Shown: piece after piece, positions 44,341-54,867 of the stretch
Position numbering within the stretch: position 1 is the stretch's first letter
Layout of the letters: the number at the start of each line of letters is the position of its first letter
NCBI RefSeq assembly: GCF_009830285.1
Contig: NZ_WUQX01000003.1
Coordinates: forward strand, 223,405-287,404
Length of the DNA: 64,000 nt
Source of the DNA: Sporofaciens musculi
Lineage (GTDB): Bacteria; Bacillota; Clostridia; Lachnospirales; Lachnospiraceae
Direction of reading: 5' to 3'
Position numbers and translations under genes: made by a program
The notes under the pieces: model-generated
What the model saw: the letters and a program-made list of their open reading frames with translations, nothing else
Databases searched by the model: none
What the model was told of the DNA's origin: nothing

Positions 44341-45579
44341 ATGAAAACAAAGGTAAAAGGAAAAGAAATCCGTGGTTTAAGCTCTTCAGTAATTTACGGT
44401 CCAAATGCTGCAGGAAAAACAAATATTATAGGTGCAATGGACGTTCTCCGTGCGATTATATTACGAGGAAATATTAGAAATTCTGAAGAAAAATCATCAC
44501 CAAATCCGGCAGCGGCAGCATTGTAGCTGATTCCAAATAATAATGCAATAGAAGGAAAGCCGGTTTGTTTTTCTGTGGAATTTTATGAAGAAGATGCAGG
44601 AGATAAGTTTAGAATTCTGTATGAATTGGGGATTGATTTAGGAGGATTTCTTGATGAGGAATATCCAAGAGAAATCGTATCAGAAAATCTTTTTGTAAAT
44701 GGAGAGCCGATTTTTCAGCGCGCCGATGATCTGTATATCGGAAATATGAAAGCGATTAAAGAGTTCCTTTCGGATGTGACAGAGCAAAATGTGGAAAGTG
44801 TAAGTGAGATTGCTAAGAACAGTTTAAGTAAAGATGAATTGTTTTTAACAAATGGATTTAAACTTGTTTTCTCACAGAGATTTGAAAAACTAATTGTAGA
44901 TTGGTTTTCAAATAAATTTATGGTAATTTATCGTGCCGACTCTATGCAGCTGATAAAAAAATTTGCTGATCCTAAGAAAAAAGCAATTTATGTGGAAAAG
45001 ACAACGGATAAAGCAGCGAAACTATTTGGAGTTAATTCCAATGCAGTAGGGTATGTCGTAAGGGAAGATGAGTCGGACTCAAAACTGTATTCTGTTTTTC
45101 AGGATATGAAGAATAAAAAGAGTGCGGCTATTGCAGCAGAAATTTTTGAATCTTACGGGACAATCCGCTTTATCAATATGTTTCCATTAGTTATAAAAGC
45201 AATTCAGACTGGAGGAACGCTTGTAGTTGATGAGTTTGATGCATCTATTCACCCAATAGCGTTGATGAGTATTATCAATGTTTTTCATAACGATGACATC
45301 AATATCCATCATGCACAGCTGATTTTCAATACACACAATCCAATCTTTTTGAACTCTAATCTGTTCAGAAGAGATGAAATTAAATTCGTAGAGCGCGATG
45401 ATGACAGCCATCAAAGTATTTTGTATGCGTTGTCTGATTTTGGAACAACGGGTGATAGAGGTGTTCGTAAGCATGAGGATTATATGGGCAAATACTTTAT
45501 CAGCCAATATGGTGCGATTAAGGATATTGATTTTACACCAATCTTTGAGGAGATTTTGGCCAGAGAAGGTGAGGTGTAG
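44341..45579 (+). pseudogene. AAA ATPase (RloA/COG1106-like), interrupted by TAG
   Basis: An ABC-type ATPase of the SMC/OLD-like AAA_15 group. It has Walker A YGPNAAGKTNI, later GGTLVVDEFDASIHP (Walker B plus D-loop) and LIFNTHNPIFL (switch histidine). Its first 60 codons and the rest are in one frame, separated by TAG at 44524-44526. The N-terminal beta-strands usually found before Walker A are also missing, so the 5' end is truncated. It is followed by an RloB-like gene; this pair is known as an accessory of restriction/anti-phage loci. Here both are broken. Confidence 0.6.
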
Positions 45580-45581
45580 TT

Positions 45582-46240
45582 ATGGCAAAGAGAAAGCCGA
45601 CCAATAAATACTATTTTAGTGTTGTGGGGGAAACAGAACAGTGGTATTTGAAATGGCTGCAGGATCGATTAACAATACGGAAGAATCTGTCTGTAAAGTT
45701 TCGATTGATTGTCCGGTGAAAAAGAATCCACTAAAACACGCAAAATCTTTGACTGTTACAAGAAAGATTGAGATATATCATTTCTTTGATTATGAAAGTG
45801 ATGAGCCTATTCATGTACAGGGATTCCAAGACGCTATGGATAATATGAAGAAAGCAGAGCAATTAGGTAAGCAGATTAAGTATAAATCGGGATATAGCAA
45901 TTTCACTTTCGACTTATGGATTTTACTGCACATGGCAGATTGCAATACTTCATACGCTCATAGAAAACAGTATATTACACTGATCAATAGAGCCTTTTGT
46001 GAGAAATTTGAAAACATGGATGAGTACAAACATGAGGGTAATTTCAAACGCTGTTTGAGCAAAATGAATCTTGTTAATGTAATTGACGCTATCAAACGTG
46101 CGAGAAATATCATGCAGAGGAATCAGGAGAATGGATATACATTACTTCAGTATAAAGGGTATAGATATTATAAAGAAAACCCATCTCTTTCTGCGTGGGA
46201 AGCAATAGAGAAGATTTTAAGTGATTGTAAATTATTATAA
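45582..46240 (+). pseudogene. RloB-like protein, frameshifted
   Basis: ATG 45582 opens a frame (MAKRKPTNKYYFSVVGETEQ) that is lost near 45660. The coding sequence continues in another frame from INNTEESVCKV to 46240, with the RloB-family FDYESDEP and FDLWILLHM motifs. One base must be added or removed to join them. It partners the preceding ATPase. Joined length is about 219 residues. Confidence 0.55.
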
Positions 46241-46248
46241 GCTTATGA

Positions 46249-46283
46249 AAGACAGCAGAAAGAGAAATCTTCTCTGCTGTTTG
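46249..46283 (+). terminator. Hairpin after the RloB-like gene
   Basis: ACAGCAGA and TCTGCTGT pair around a 13-base loop, followed by TTTG. It has few T, so termination would be modest. Confidence 0.4.
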
Positions 46284-46444
46284 TTCATGATTCGTGAATG
46301 ATTTGACCAAGGTATAGACATATGGAAAAATATCTATTATAATCTATATATATTTAGATTATTTTATAGTGTGAAGCGTATGTTTGGCATACAGGAGAAA
46401 AATCCCCAGAAATGGGTTTATATAGATAATACGGGTAAAATGCG

Positions 46445-46468
46445 TCTGGTTTCGGCCAGATTTTTTTT
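46445..46468 (+). terminator. Rho-independent terminator or leader attenuator
   Basis: TCTGG/CCAGA stem with T8 (46461-46468). It lies 265 bases before the gene at 46733, in a 490-base leader without a long gene. A 14-codon frame (46539-46583, GGAG upstream) follows it. Confidence 0.5.
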
Positions 46469-46732
46469 ATGGGAAAAAGGAGGGAAATAAAGGAGATATT
46501 ACAACTAAATCAAAAATGCGGATTTTTAAAGGAGAATCATGATCCGGGTAACTGTTGAATCGGGAGATATATGGAGCGTATAAGCCATATATTTCCTATT
46601 TTTTTATTCCCGCGGGCATCGGGCCAGACGGGGGTGGTTGCATGTACATTTACTTAAAGGGCCGGGTTAAGATGATACGGTGTGAAATGGAAAGGCGGAC
46701 AGCCGCCTGTATAAAGAAATGGAGGAAATAGG

Positions 46733-48868
46733 ATGGGGTTATTTACATTAGAAGGTACGATAGCAATCCCATTGCTGCAGCAGATGGAGTCCCTCATTGT
46801 AAGAGGGGCTGATGAGAAGAAATTCGACACACAGACAGGGTGGAAAAGTCTGTTCGGAGCAGGGGATTTCGAGAGTTCTATGGAAGAACAGTATGGTTTA
46901 AATTACCCGGGCGAAGTTCTGGAACGGTACGAAGAACGCTGCGGAGGCGGTATTGAGCAGGAAAGAGCGCTTGGACTGGCTCTGGCAGAGAACAAGATGC
47001 TTTTAGAGGAATCTATGTTTGTCGGGGCGCAGTATCCGAACTTTATCCGGAAAATAAAAAACCATACAGAGCAGGATTTTTACCTGACTTGTGTTATGTA
47101 CCTGCTTTCAGAGAAAGTGGAGGAACAGGGGAAATTCTATCAGAAGATTTTGCAGCATGATTATAAGGAAACGAAAGAAGCTGTATTTGCGGCGTTTGTC
47201 CTGCAGGAGCATCCAAAAGCATGGGACTTTGTAAAACCGCTTTTTATCCGGTTCCTCGGCAATGGACGGACATTAAGGGCATATGGAAATCATGGACTTT
47301 ATGCGTGGGTGCTGCAGATGTATGCCGATAAGATACAGAAATGCAGAACAAAGGACATGTATGTATTAAAAGCACTGCTGGAATTGTGCAATAAGTTCGT
47401 GAAAGAGGGTACACCGGCATGGGAACATCTCAAGAACGCAGGATATTCCAGACAGGAGCTCATCTATCTGAACCTGATCCTGCGGGGGGCTGTGTGGAGC
47501 CTGGAAACGCCGGATAAGAAGTCTATTACTATAGAACGGATGGCCCTTTTTGGCTTAAAAGAACTGATAAATGCAAAAGAGATTGAAGATCCAGGGCTGC
47601 TTCCGTTTTGTGAATCTTTATTAAAGGATTACGAGTCATATGATATCCATATAGATGGCGCTGAGGGGATACTGAGCAGCCTGATAGGAAATGTACATAT
47701 CCGGGATCGGCAGATGTACCAGTATCTATATGGAATCAAAAAAGACAGGCGGCTGCCGGAGGATTGGTTCTACCTGGATTTTTCGGATAAAGAATCCTGT
47801 GAGGTATCCAAATGGATGGAGCAGGAGCAGTTTACCAAATTATTCAGCGTCAGCCTGTATTCACAGGAATCGGTAAATATTGATCTGTGGTTTGATAATT
47901 ACCAGGGGTATACGGGAAAACGGTATGAAGAGTTATTCTGGAAAATGCCAGATTTCTATGTTAAGGATGTATTTCGGTTATTAGTAAAACAAAATAAGAT
48001 AGATATGGTAAAGCTTCTTGAGGAGTATGCGGAGGATGAGAAACATATGCCAGCGGAAACGCTCAAAAATAAGTGGAGTATTATGAAAGGCCATATAGGT
48101 TCGGTTGCCCGCTATTTAACAAGTCATGAAGTTTATCTTTTTTGGGAAGCATTTGACAGGTATTACGGAATCTGTCAATTGGACGGGTTTTTCGGGTACC
48201 GCAATGTTGTGCTGGACGCAGTGAAGGTGCAGAGTTATGGATACCGTTTTCAGAATATGAAGTTCAAAGAAGAGATATTATCCGTGGAAGAGCAGGCGAA
48301 GCTCTTTGACTGGGTGGAACTGATGGTTTACAGGGAGATGCCGCAGGAATATGAAAAATTTCTTTACAACTTTCTTTTGATGTACGGAGTGCGTAAGAAC
48401 TTTCCGGAGGACAGTGTTTCTCTGTTTCATTTCATCAAGGAGGATGTTGGCGAATCAGAAAGGAACCGGTTATATCGAGAGTATTTTTCAACGGATGAAT
48501 GGGAAGCTTTCCGGAAAAAGGAAAACGAGAGGAGAGAACAGATAAAAAAAGAGCGCCGGCAGGAAGAGCTGCAGACGTTCCGGAAACAGATTTGCGCGGA
48601 TATCCAGTCATCGCAGGATATGTATGGGATTCAGGATGCGATTGCCAGACATTTATCTCGCTTGTATTCTGAAAGGGAAAAAGCAGAGATATGTCTGGAA
48701 CTGCTTGACAGCTATCTGGAAAAAGACTGCAAGGTAAAGAAACGCACAGCGGGAAGACTGGCAGACCATATAGTTGACCTGTTTGCCCACGGGGCGCTGG
48801 AGTGGAAGACGGTTCAGGAAATTATTAATAAGATGGAGGTTGTTGCAGATGAATGTGGAAAAGATTAG
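46733..48868 (+). CDS. Large hypothetical protein (711 residues)
   Basis: A soluble, largely alpha-helical protein with no signal, membrane segment or nucleotide motif. Repeated amphipathic helices with alternating Leu and aromatic residues suggest an alpha-solenoid (HEAT-like) scaffold. The last 130 residues are a charged coiled coil (KENERREQIKKERRQEEL) followed by a small helical domain. GGAGG precedes the ATG, and its stop overlaps the next start by 20 bases. The two large genes clearly work as a pair. I do not recognise the family. Confidence 0.6.
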   Translation: MGLFTLEGTIAIPLLQQMESLIVRGADEKKFDTQTGWKSLFGAGDFESSMEEQYGLNYPGEVLERYEERCGGGIEQERALGLALAENKMLLEESMFVGAQYPNFIRKIKNHTEQDFYLTCVMYLLSEKVEEQGKFYQKILQHDYKETKEAVFAAFVLQEHPKAWDFVKPLFIRFLGNGRTLRAYGNHGLYAWVLQMYADKIQKCRTKDMYVLKALLELCNKFVKEGTPAWEHLKNAGYSRQELIYLNLILRGAVWSLETPDKKSITIERMALFGLKELINAKEIEDPGLLPFCESLLKDYESYDIHIDGAEGILSSLIGNVHIRDRQMYQYLYGIKKDRRLPEDWFYLDFSDKESCEVSKWMEQEQFTKLFSVSLYSQESVNIDLWFDNYQGYTGKRYEELFWKMPDFYVKDVFRLLVKQNKIDMVKLLEEYAEDEKHMPAETLKNKWSIMKGHIGSVARYLTSHEVYLFWEAFDRYYGICQLDGFFGYRNVVLDAVKVQSYGYRFQNMKFKEEILSVEEQAKLFDWVELMVYREMPQEYEKFLYNFLLMYGVRKNFPEDSVSLFHFIKEDVGESERNRLYREYFSTDEWEAFRKKENERREQIKKERRQEELQTFRKQICADIQSSQDMYGIQDAIARHLSRLYSEREKAEICLELLDSYLEKDCKVKKRTAGRLADHIVDLFAHGALEWKTVQEIINKMEVVADECGKD

Positions 48869-51322
48869 GATACGGAGAGAGTGCTGCCGGCTGCTTGAAA
48901 AAACAAGAATGCAGAAAAGCCTGACGAAACAGTGTGACGAGCAGTTATTATTAGATGGCTGCCAGAAAGTGATGGAATCGGAAGCGGCTTCTCAATTCCA
49001 GTATTTAGAAGCGGATGTGCAGAAACGCCTGATTGAGACACCTGAATTGTTAGAATATGTCCTGGGGCTTCTGCAGATTGGTTCGTCACCGGCAAGAGTG
49101 GGAACGCTGCTGGGACAGACAGAGGCAGAAGAATTGCTTCTATATAATAAGGAAAGAGTTGCTGACATTTTAATGGATCAGGGTGTAGCCGGGGAGCATT
49201 TGCTGGTATACCTTAAGTATTATCAGGATCTGGAACTGTCATTGGAGCAAAAGTCTTTGCTAAGAAACGGATTACACAATTATTTTTCACTGCAAAGACT
49301 TGCGGGGAAAGTCTGCTGGCAGAAAACAGGGAGATTTTTTACAGTAAAGTAGTTGCGGGCAAGATGCTTAATGCGTTGTCTGATTATGATGGCTGCCTTT
49401 CTGACATTGTTCACAGCCATGAAATATTTGAGGCGCTGGACGAGATATTGAGAATAGGGGGCAACAGGCAACGCATAGATGATGAAAATTTCCGGCAGAT
49501 CAAAGAGCAGCCGGGAACTATCAAAGATTTTTTACAATGGGCAGATCGGTTTTTTACTGATGAGGAGAAGCCTTCTTTTATGGAGTTCCTACTTAGCAAT
49601 CACTCCCTGGTGTATGATCTTCGCCGCCTGAAAGATAAGGTGGCGAACGGAATGGATAAAGAAGCGCACCGGATGACAGGGAACAGGGCTTCTTATATTG
49701 CGTTTTTCTATAATAATGAGTTTATAGAGGAATGGAAGGGTGAACGGATGGAGGAGCTGATGATTTATGCCATCACCCATAAGAAAAAGGCATTTCTTTC
49801 CCTGCTCAAAGAGAAAAAAGAACTTTTTCTTTCGATACCTTTTCACTCCATCCTGTTTCAAAGAGAGTTTTATGACCGGGTGATTAATCTCAATACGATA
49901 AACGCAAGGAATCTGGAGCAGTGTCTCAAGATAAAACAGTGGCCGGTAGATATTCTGGAACGGTTCTATGATAGAGGAAACACGTTTGAGGAGATACGGG
50001 TCCTGAGCGGTTTGCCTGAACGGTATGCCGAGCTTTATCTAAACCTGTCGCCCTCAGTGGACGCACGGTTAAAGGTAATACGGGAAGTAATCAATAAGAA
50101 CTGCCTGCAGATAGATATGGAGATCCCCCCGCTGGCCAGGCAGTTGTCGGTGCAGCCTTTTTCTGTGTGGATGCAAAGAACATTTTCCCATATCAAAGGA
50201 CTGGATAATATAGTAGGAATGCGGCTTTTGGAGCATTACGAACAGATGCAGTATCTGATTGGGGACATAGAGACGGTGGCTGAAGCAAGGTATATCTGCA
50301 AGAATACGGGTTTTTTCCAGGGGGAGAAAGATATACAGATTGTCAGGGAACAGATCTTGGACAAGAATGAAGACTGGAAGAAGTTGAAAGAAGCATTTGG
50401 CTTCAGTGAGGAATTTATCCGGGATAATGAGGCGCGGATCAAAGAGTTTATCTATAAGGACGGCGCATATATCATGGGCACATATCTGAGAAATGTGCCG
50501 GAGAAAAAAGAAGCGCTTAGGCGGCTGGTATATGCGGAGCTGATGGGCAGGTTCCGGGAATTAAAATATTTCAGGGACGACCTGGCGGTTGAGCTGGATT
50601 ATCCGATTCTTGATTCCAGCAGGAACAGATGGATGGAAAACATACAGGAGAAAAGCGACCGGCTGCATGTTTGGGAAGAAGATGGATTGCTGCCGGTTAT
50701 GCAGATGGGGCAGGTGCCGGAGGCTACCTGTCTTTCCTATGTGGACGGCGTATACAAACAATGTCTGCTGGCATGTCACGATGCGAATAAAAAGGTCATA
50801 TATCTGTCATTGGATGGAAAAATTGTGCTGCGCGCTGCGATCCGCCTGACCAAAGGGATTTATGGAAGTATAAAGAAGGATAGCAGCCTGCCGAAGCTTG
50901 AATTTGCAGACCTGTCTGCGCCGGTATTTCGGCAAGATGAGAAGCAAAAAGAGGAAGTGAAGCAGAAGGAGGAATTGATACTGTTTTTGGAAACGGCGTA
51001 TATGTCGAAGCTTCCGCAGGATATGGCCGGTCCGGCAATAGAGCTGATACTTAGGCTGATGAAGAAGAAGGCAAGACTGATGGGGGTACGGTTTGCGGCC
51101 AGCCTGTTTTATAAGGAATGGAGGCCAAAGGATATGGTGTGTATGGGAATATCCATGTTTATCTCCCGGTCAAAAGCCGGTGAGCAGTATCTTGACAGCA
51201 TAGGAGGCGATAACCGCATAGAGCAGGAGGGCAGCTATCGGAAGTGTGTTTTTCTTGTGGAAAACAAAAAGAGATTAGAGAATGGAAGGAGTTATTTAAG
51301 AGGAAAGGCAAGGAAGAATTAG
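48849..51322 (+). pseudogene. Second large hypothetical protein, frameshifted
   Basis: Starts at ATG 48849 inside the end of the previous gene. The first frame stops at 49352, while coding continues in another frame from about 49300 (ESLLAENREIFYSKVV) to 51322. Joined length is about 824 residues. The C-terminal domain contains a pattern seen in large helical-repeat proteins of unknown role (PEATCLSYVDGVYKQ then NKKVIYLSLDGKIVLR). The single break may be a real mutation or a sequence error, since the rest is well conserved coding. Confidence 0.5.
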
Positions 51323-51479
51323 GAATTAGTGGCAGAAATGATGAAAAGAGAATAAGCCAGGAGAAGTATCAGGAAAAGTATAAAAGGCAGGATTTACAGG
51401 TAAATGAATTGATCGCAGGAATAGGAACAGACCTATAGCAGCAATGAATGAAAAAGATGACAAGGGAAGGAAGATGAAA

Positions 51480-52073
51480 ATGAGTAGATTTTTAAAATTA
51501 CGGACAGGAAAAAAGCTGGAGGTTTGGCCGACATATTATGCATATAATAGGACTTTGGCAATTGCATTGTTTGAGGAGGGTGAGCCATATGGTAATCTTA
51601 CCTGCTGCCTGGACGATGCACCGGGAAGAAATTGCGCTTATATTGATGTAAATAATATGGGGGTGGATATTGTGGACGTGCTGGAGAAAGAAGGGTTCGG
51701 GAAAAGAACCGGAAAAAAGCATCAGTCCGGCTATGTGGTGTATCCGGAATTTTCATTTAAGAAGGAAGTGTTAAGGGATTGCACAAATGAAAATTATGAG
51801 AAGTATCTTACATGGCAGGAGACCCTTGGGGAGGATGAAGAATATCTTACTGCGAGTTGTCGGATCTGTTATAAGGATTTTTGTTTTACCGTGAAAAAGG
51901 AAGAGGCACAAAAATACCGGGAGTATCAGGATGGTGCGCCATATCTGATACAGAATGTTTTTCCAAACATGTCCTGTGAGGAAAGAGGGCTTTTTGCAAA
52001 AGGCCAGAATATGTGTGGTACATGTTTTAAGGAGATGTTTTCCTTTTACCAGGGAGGAGCTGAGGAAGATTAA
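51480..52073 (+). CDS. DUF4313-like plasmid protein
   Basis: About 197 residues from ATG 51480 (GGGAAGG nine bases before); ATG 51444 and 51474 are alternatives. The N-terminal half shows the DUF4313 pattern LAIALFEEGEPYGNLTCCL ... AYIDVNNMG ... SGYVVYPEFSF, a family found on mobile elements. The C-terminal segment has CRICYKDF and MCGTCFKEMF, four cysteines that may bind zinc. It belongs to the same rightward unit as the large genes. Function unknown. Confidence 0.6.
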   Translation: MSRFLKLRTGKKLEVWPTYYAYNRTLAIALFEEGEPYGNLTCCLDDAPGRNCAYIDVNNMGVDIVDVLEKEGFGKRTGKKHQSGYVVYPEFSFKKEVLRDCTNENYEKYLTWQETLGEDEEYLTASCRICYKDFCFTVKKEEAQKYREYQDGAPYLIQNVFPNMSCEERGLFAKGQNMCGTCFKEMFSFYQGGAEED

Positions 52074-52167
52074 ACAATATTTTTGCTTTTTTTCCTGTAA
52101 TGAATGGAAAGAGTACGGTAGTATGAGGCTGGTCGGGATATCAATGGATTTGGAGGTAATCTATATT

Positions 52168-52389
52168 ATGGTTGGATCAAAAATAAAAATCGGTGATATG
52201 CTGTACCAAAGCGATGATAAAAAAGAGTCATGGGAGAACTTTCAACGGGATTATAGATTGGGAGAGGTAGAATTAGATCGGTTGAAATACGGTTTTGTAG
52301 ATACATACGAAGAATATAGTACATCGAGCCAGGAATTTGCTGAAGAGTTTTCCGAAGCAGAGGATGTCTGGAAGATGCTGATGGAATAG
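52168..52389 (+). CDS. Small acidic hypothetical protein
   Basis: A 73-residue acidic frame from ATG 52168 (GGAGG 14 bases upstream) or ATG 52144. It reads MVGSKIKIGDML then a Glu-rich helix. It ends eight bases before a strong terminator, so it is probably the last gene of the unit starting at 46733. Confidence 0.4.
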   Translation: MVGSKIKIGDMLYQSDDKKESWENFQRDYRLGEVELDRLKYGFVDTYEEYSTSSQEFAEEFSEAEDVWKMLME

Positions 52390-52396
52390 TAACACA

Positions 52397-52438
52397 CCTG
52401 CTAATCCGATATTGTTTGTGCAGTATCGGATTAGCAGG
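52397..52438. terminator. Strong palindromic terminator
   Basis: CCTGCTAATCCGATA (52397-52411) and its perfect complement (52424-52438), 12-base loop. The flanks are short T-runs on both strands, so it may work in both directions. Confidence 0.65.
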
Positions 52439-52756
52439 TTCTTTCGCTATACATCGAGCAATGAACATCCATTGTTGATATGACATAGATAAAAATATTT
52501 TTAGATATGTTGTGATAGTCAGCGGATATGATAAAAGATGTTGTCGCATTATATAGAAAAATGTATAATGACTATATTATCAAATGTATAGAAGTTTGAA
52601 AAAGTATGATGAAATTTTGTCATAGATATTTTGTATATTTGGAATGTTTGAAAAGGTAACTCATGATAGTATTCTGATTAGCTTAAAACAGTAAATGTTT
52701 TGGAATTTGTTACAATAATCTTTAGAGTATGATATCATGTGTCATCGAAACAGTAT

Positions 52757-52873
52757 ATGGGAGATGAATTGCAGGTGAAATTGATCAGCGAAGCGCCTCC
52801 CCGGATGAACTGCAGTCCCTGTGAGGCAACGCTTGAGGATGCTTACATTTATATTGCGAATAAGGAACTATAA
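52757..52873 (+). pseudogene. C-terminal remnant of an ABC transporter ATPase
   Basis: The 38-codon frame encodes ELQVKLISEAPP ... EATLEDAYIYIANKEL. The ending ATLEDAYIYL is the typical tail of bacitracin/lantibiotic-type ABC ATPases. Upstream bases (52440-52750) carry no intact gene. It is a leftover of a deleted transporter. Confidence 0.55.
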
Positions 52874-52946
52874 TTGTAATAAGAATATATGTATTATGAA
52901 ATGTACATAATAATGTTATTATTATGTACAAAGGAGGTGCGTTTAA

Positions 52947-53210
52947 ATGCCAGTAATTAAGCCAATTACGGAACTTAGAGATACAAATGCAATATCTGAA
53001 ATTTGTCATAAGCAGCAACAGCCGGTGTTTATTACAAAAAATGGGTATGGAGATTTGGTGGTTATGAGCATAGAAGCTTATGATGAATTGATCAACATGA
53101 ACAGAATTGACAAATCAATCCTGGAGGCGGAGCAGGAGGTGTCAAATGGAGCAGAACTGTTAGATGCAAGAGAGGCTCTAAGTCAATTGAGGAGGAAACA
53201 TTTTGGATAA
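52947..53210 (+). CDS. Phd/YefM-family antitoxin
   Basis: An 87-residue antitoxin. It has the Phd/YefM beginning (MPVIKPITELRDTNAISEI, a strand plus helix) and the FITKNGYGDLVVMSIEAYD pattern that binds DNA as a dimer. The C-terminal half would wrap the toxin. AAAGGAGG precedes the ATG, and the stop overlaps the toxin start by eight bases, as usual for autoregulated type II pairs. Confidence 0.85.
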   Translation: MPVIKPITELRDTNAISEICHKQQQPVFITKNGYGDLVVMSIEAYDELINMNRIDKSILEAEQEVSNGAELLDAREALSQLRRKHFG

Positions 53211-53505
53211 ATATACTGTTAAGATGTTTCCGCAGGCTTATCGTGATATAGACAAAATCTATGAACAGGCACTTCTTAATGATAATTACGGTGACAATGC
53301 ATTAATGCTGGCACAAAGGCTTGAAGATGCGATTTTCAGCTTAGAAGAGCAGCCCTATCGTGGAGCGGAGCGTAAATATGGGTTCTATGCTCATAAAGGG
53401 TATCGTCAGTTATTTGTTTCTGGTTACATTATTATCTATGAAGTATTGGATTCAGAAAAAATAGTTGCAGTGCTTACAGTTAAATATAGCGGAAGTGAAT
53501 TTTAA
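53203..53505 (+). CDS. RelE/ParE-family toxin
   Basis: A 100-residue toxin of the RelE/ParE fold. The family pattern is visible: AYRDIDKIYEQAL helix, LEDAIFSLEEQPYRGAE, then the strands YRQLFVSGYIIIYEV and VLTVKYSGSEF. It follows its antitoxin by overlap. Whether it acts on ribosome-bound mRNA (RelE) or gyrase (ParE) cannot be told from sequence alone. It helps keep the element in its host. Confidence 0.82.
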   Translation: MDKYTVKMFPQAYRDIDKIYEQALLNDNYGDNALMLAQRLEDAIFSLEEQPYRGAERKYGFYAHKGYRQLFVSGYIIIYEVLDSEKIVAVLTVKYSGSEF

Positions 53506-53512
53506 TCTTTCG

Positions 53513-53660
53513 CTATATTTTTTCTATGGGAATTTGAATCTGGACAACGGCATCCTCCGTTCGGTCGATTACATTTTCATTGATGATGACCTCATAGGAG
53601 AACCCGGATAATGCGAATACGTTTTCACTGGCAAAATCAAAGATTTTCTGATAGCATGCA
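53513..53660 (-). pseudogene. C-terminal fragment of a GyrI-like effector-binding protein
   Basis: On the minus strand the last 50 codons before TAG at 53513 read IFDFASENVFALSGFSYEV ... VVQIQIPIEK, the end of a GyrI/AraC effector-binding domain. No upstream part remains. A remnant. Confidence 0.5.
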
Positions 53661-53763
53661 ATTGCGTTTGCGGGAGACTCCTGAGCAGCAATGGGAAACT
53701 GTATCATGGGAGTGGGACTTTTTATTACGGATACTGGGCGGTCTGGCTGTGACAGGGCAATTT

Positions 53764-54309
53764 ATGAGGGATAAAAGGTGGATGGAGACAGAAGATATTA
53801 TTCTTGGGAAAGCAAAATATGAGGACTGGAGATCCATATACTGTAATGTCTGGTCAAGGCCGGAGACGGCGGAATATATGATATGGAAAGTGACGGCTGA
53901 TGAGGATGAGGCCAGGGAGAGGATACAACAGACGGTCGCATGGCAGGAAACCCATGATGCGTGGCTGGTTTATGAGAAGATCAGCGGGCAGGCCATCGGA
54001 TTTGCCGGAGTGGAGGAAACAGGGCCGCACATTTATCATGAGACTGGTATTGCCCTGGGTCCGGAGTATGTCGGAAGGGGATACGGGAAACAGATACTGT
54101 GTTTATTGATGGAATACTGCGTTTCATTAGGCGGTCAGGAATTTTATTATTCTACGCGGTCAGGGAATCTTGCTTCAAAGGCGTTGGCATTATCCTGTGG
54201 ATTGGTATACCAGCATTCGGAGCAGAAGACAGACCAGCGTAGTGGAAAAACTTATGAATTGGAGATTTATAAAAAGAATCTGAAATGTACAGGGAGTGAG
54301 ATTGAATGA
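53764..54309 (+). CDS. GNAT-family N-acetyltransferase
   Basis: A 181-residue acetyltransferase of the RimJ/RimL type. ATG 53764 has CAGGG upstream; ATG 53782 is an alternative. The acetyl-CoA binding motif A is IALGPEYVGRGYGKQIL (Q/RxxGxG/A) and the following helix LASKALALSCGLVY is typical. The open frame extends upstream to 53611, but those residues look non-coding. Its four last bases overlap the next start. Substrate unknown. Confidence 0.75.
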   Translation: MRDKRWMETEDIILGKAKYEDWRSIYCNVWSRPETAEYMIWKVTADEDEARERIQQTVAWQETHDAWLVYEKISGQAIGFAGVEETGPHIYHETGIALGPEYVGRGYGKQILCLLMEYCVSLGGQEFYYSTRSGNLASKALALSCGLVYQHSEQKTDQRSGKTYELEIYKKNLKCTGSEIE

Positions 54310-54750
54310 AGCCGGAGGAGATTTTGGAGTATTGCATGGAGAATCTGGAAGGGAGTGTCCTTGTGGAGAGCTGGGGAGAAAAGGCAATTTTTATAATCCC
54401 GGCCGTGCACTGAAACGGGGCGTGTATATATTGACGGTCAAGGAGAAGGATGGCAATAATGACAGAGGTTCGAAGCTTAACAGACCAGGAATTTACCGGG
54501 TGAACCTGGGTGTCCGTAAGGAGACGTTTGTGAAGCTGTTTGGGGCTGTGCCACAACGTCCGGGGGCAGGCGGAATTGTGGAAATGGATTATGATTTTTC
54601 TACGGTTGACCGTTTTTGCCGCATCCGGTTTATGCGTGGATGGGGTGGCTGTGTGTCCTGAACCCATCGGAAAAGACTTTTGAGGATTTAAAGCCATATA
54701 TCCAGGAAGCCTATGAATACGCAAAAGAGAAATTTTCCAAACGCAAATAG
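54306..54750 (+). pseudogene. DUF6194-like protein with two frameshifts
   Basis: ATG 54306 opens a frame (PEEILEYCMENL ... ESWGEKAIF) lost at a T5 run near 54390. Coding continues in a second frame (YNPGRALKRGVYILTVKEK to DYDFSTVDRF) and, after a T5 run near 54613, a third (LPHPVYAWMGWLCVL) to TAG 54748-54750. Joined, it is a complete DUF6194-type protein of about 148 residues. Both breaks are single-base changes in short T runs. Confidence 0.6.
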
Positions 54751-54867
54751 AGAAAGAAGGCAGGAGGCTTGCAACATTTGGAAATGAGTATCTGCAATAT
54801 TAAGAAAAAAGTCTGCGGCTATATTGGCAGAAAATGATAAATCGGAAGCTGTAGTTTAGAGGAGATA

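Noticed and set aside
43128..45579. Use of TAG as a sense codon in an alternative genetic code.
   Set aside because: TAG ends many intact genes in the window, and only two isolated cases were found, next to other decayed genes.
51244..51438. A 64-codon Lys/Glu-rich frame across the end of the second large gene.
   Set aside because: It begins inside that gene in another frame without a ribosome site; it might be a frameshifted tail but cannot be supported.
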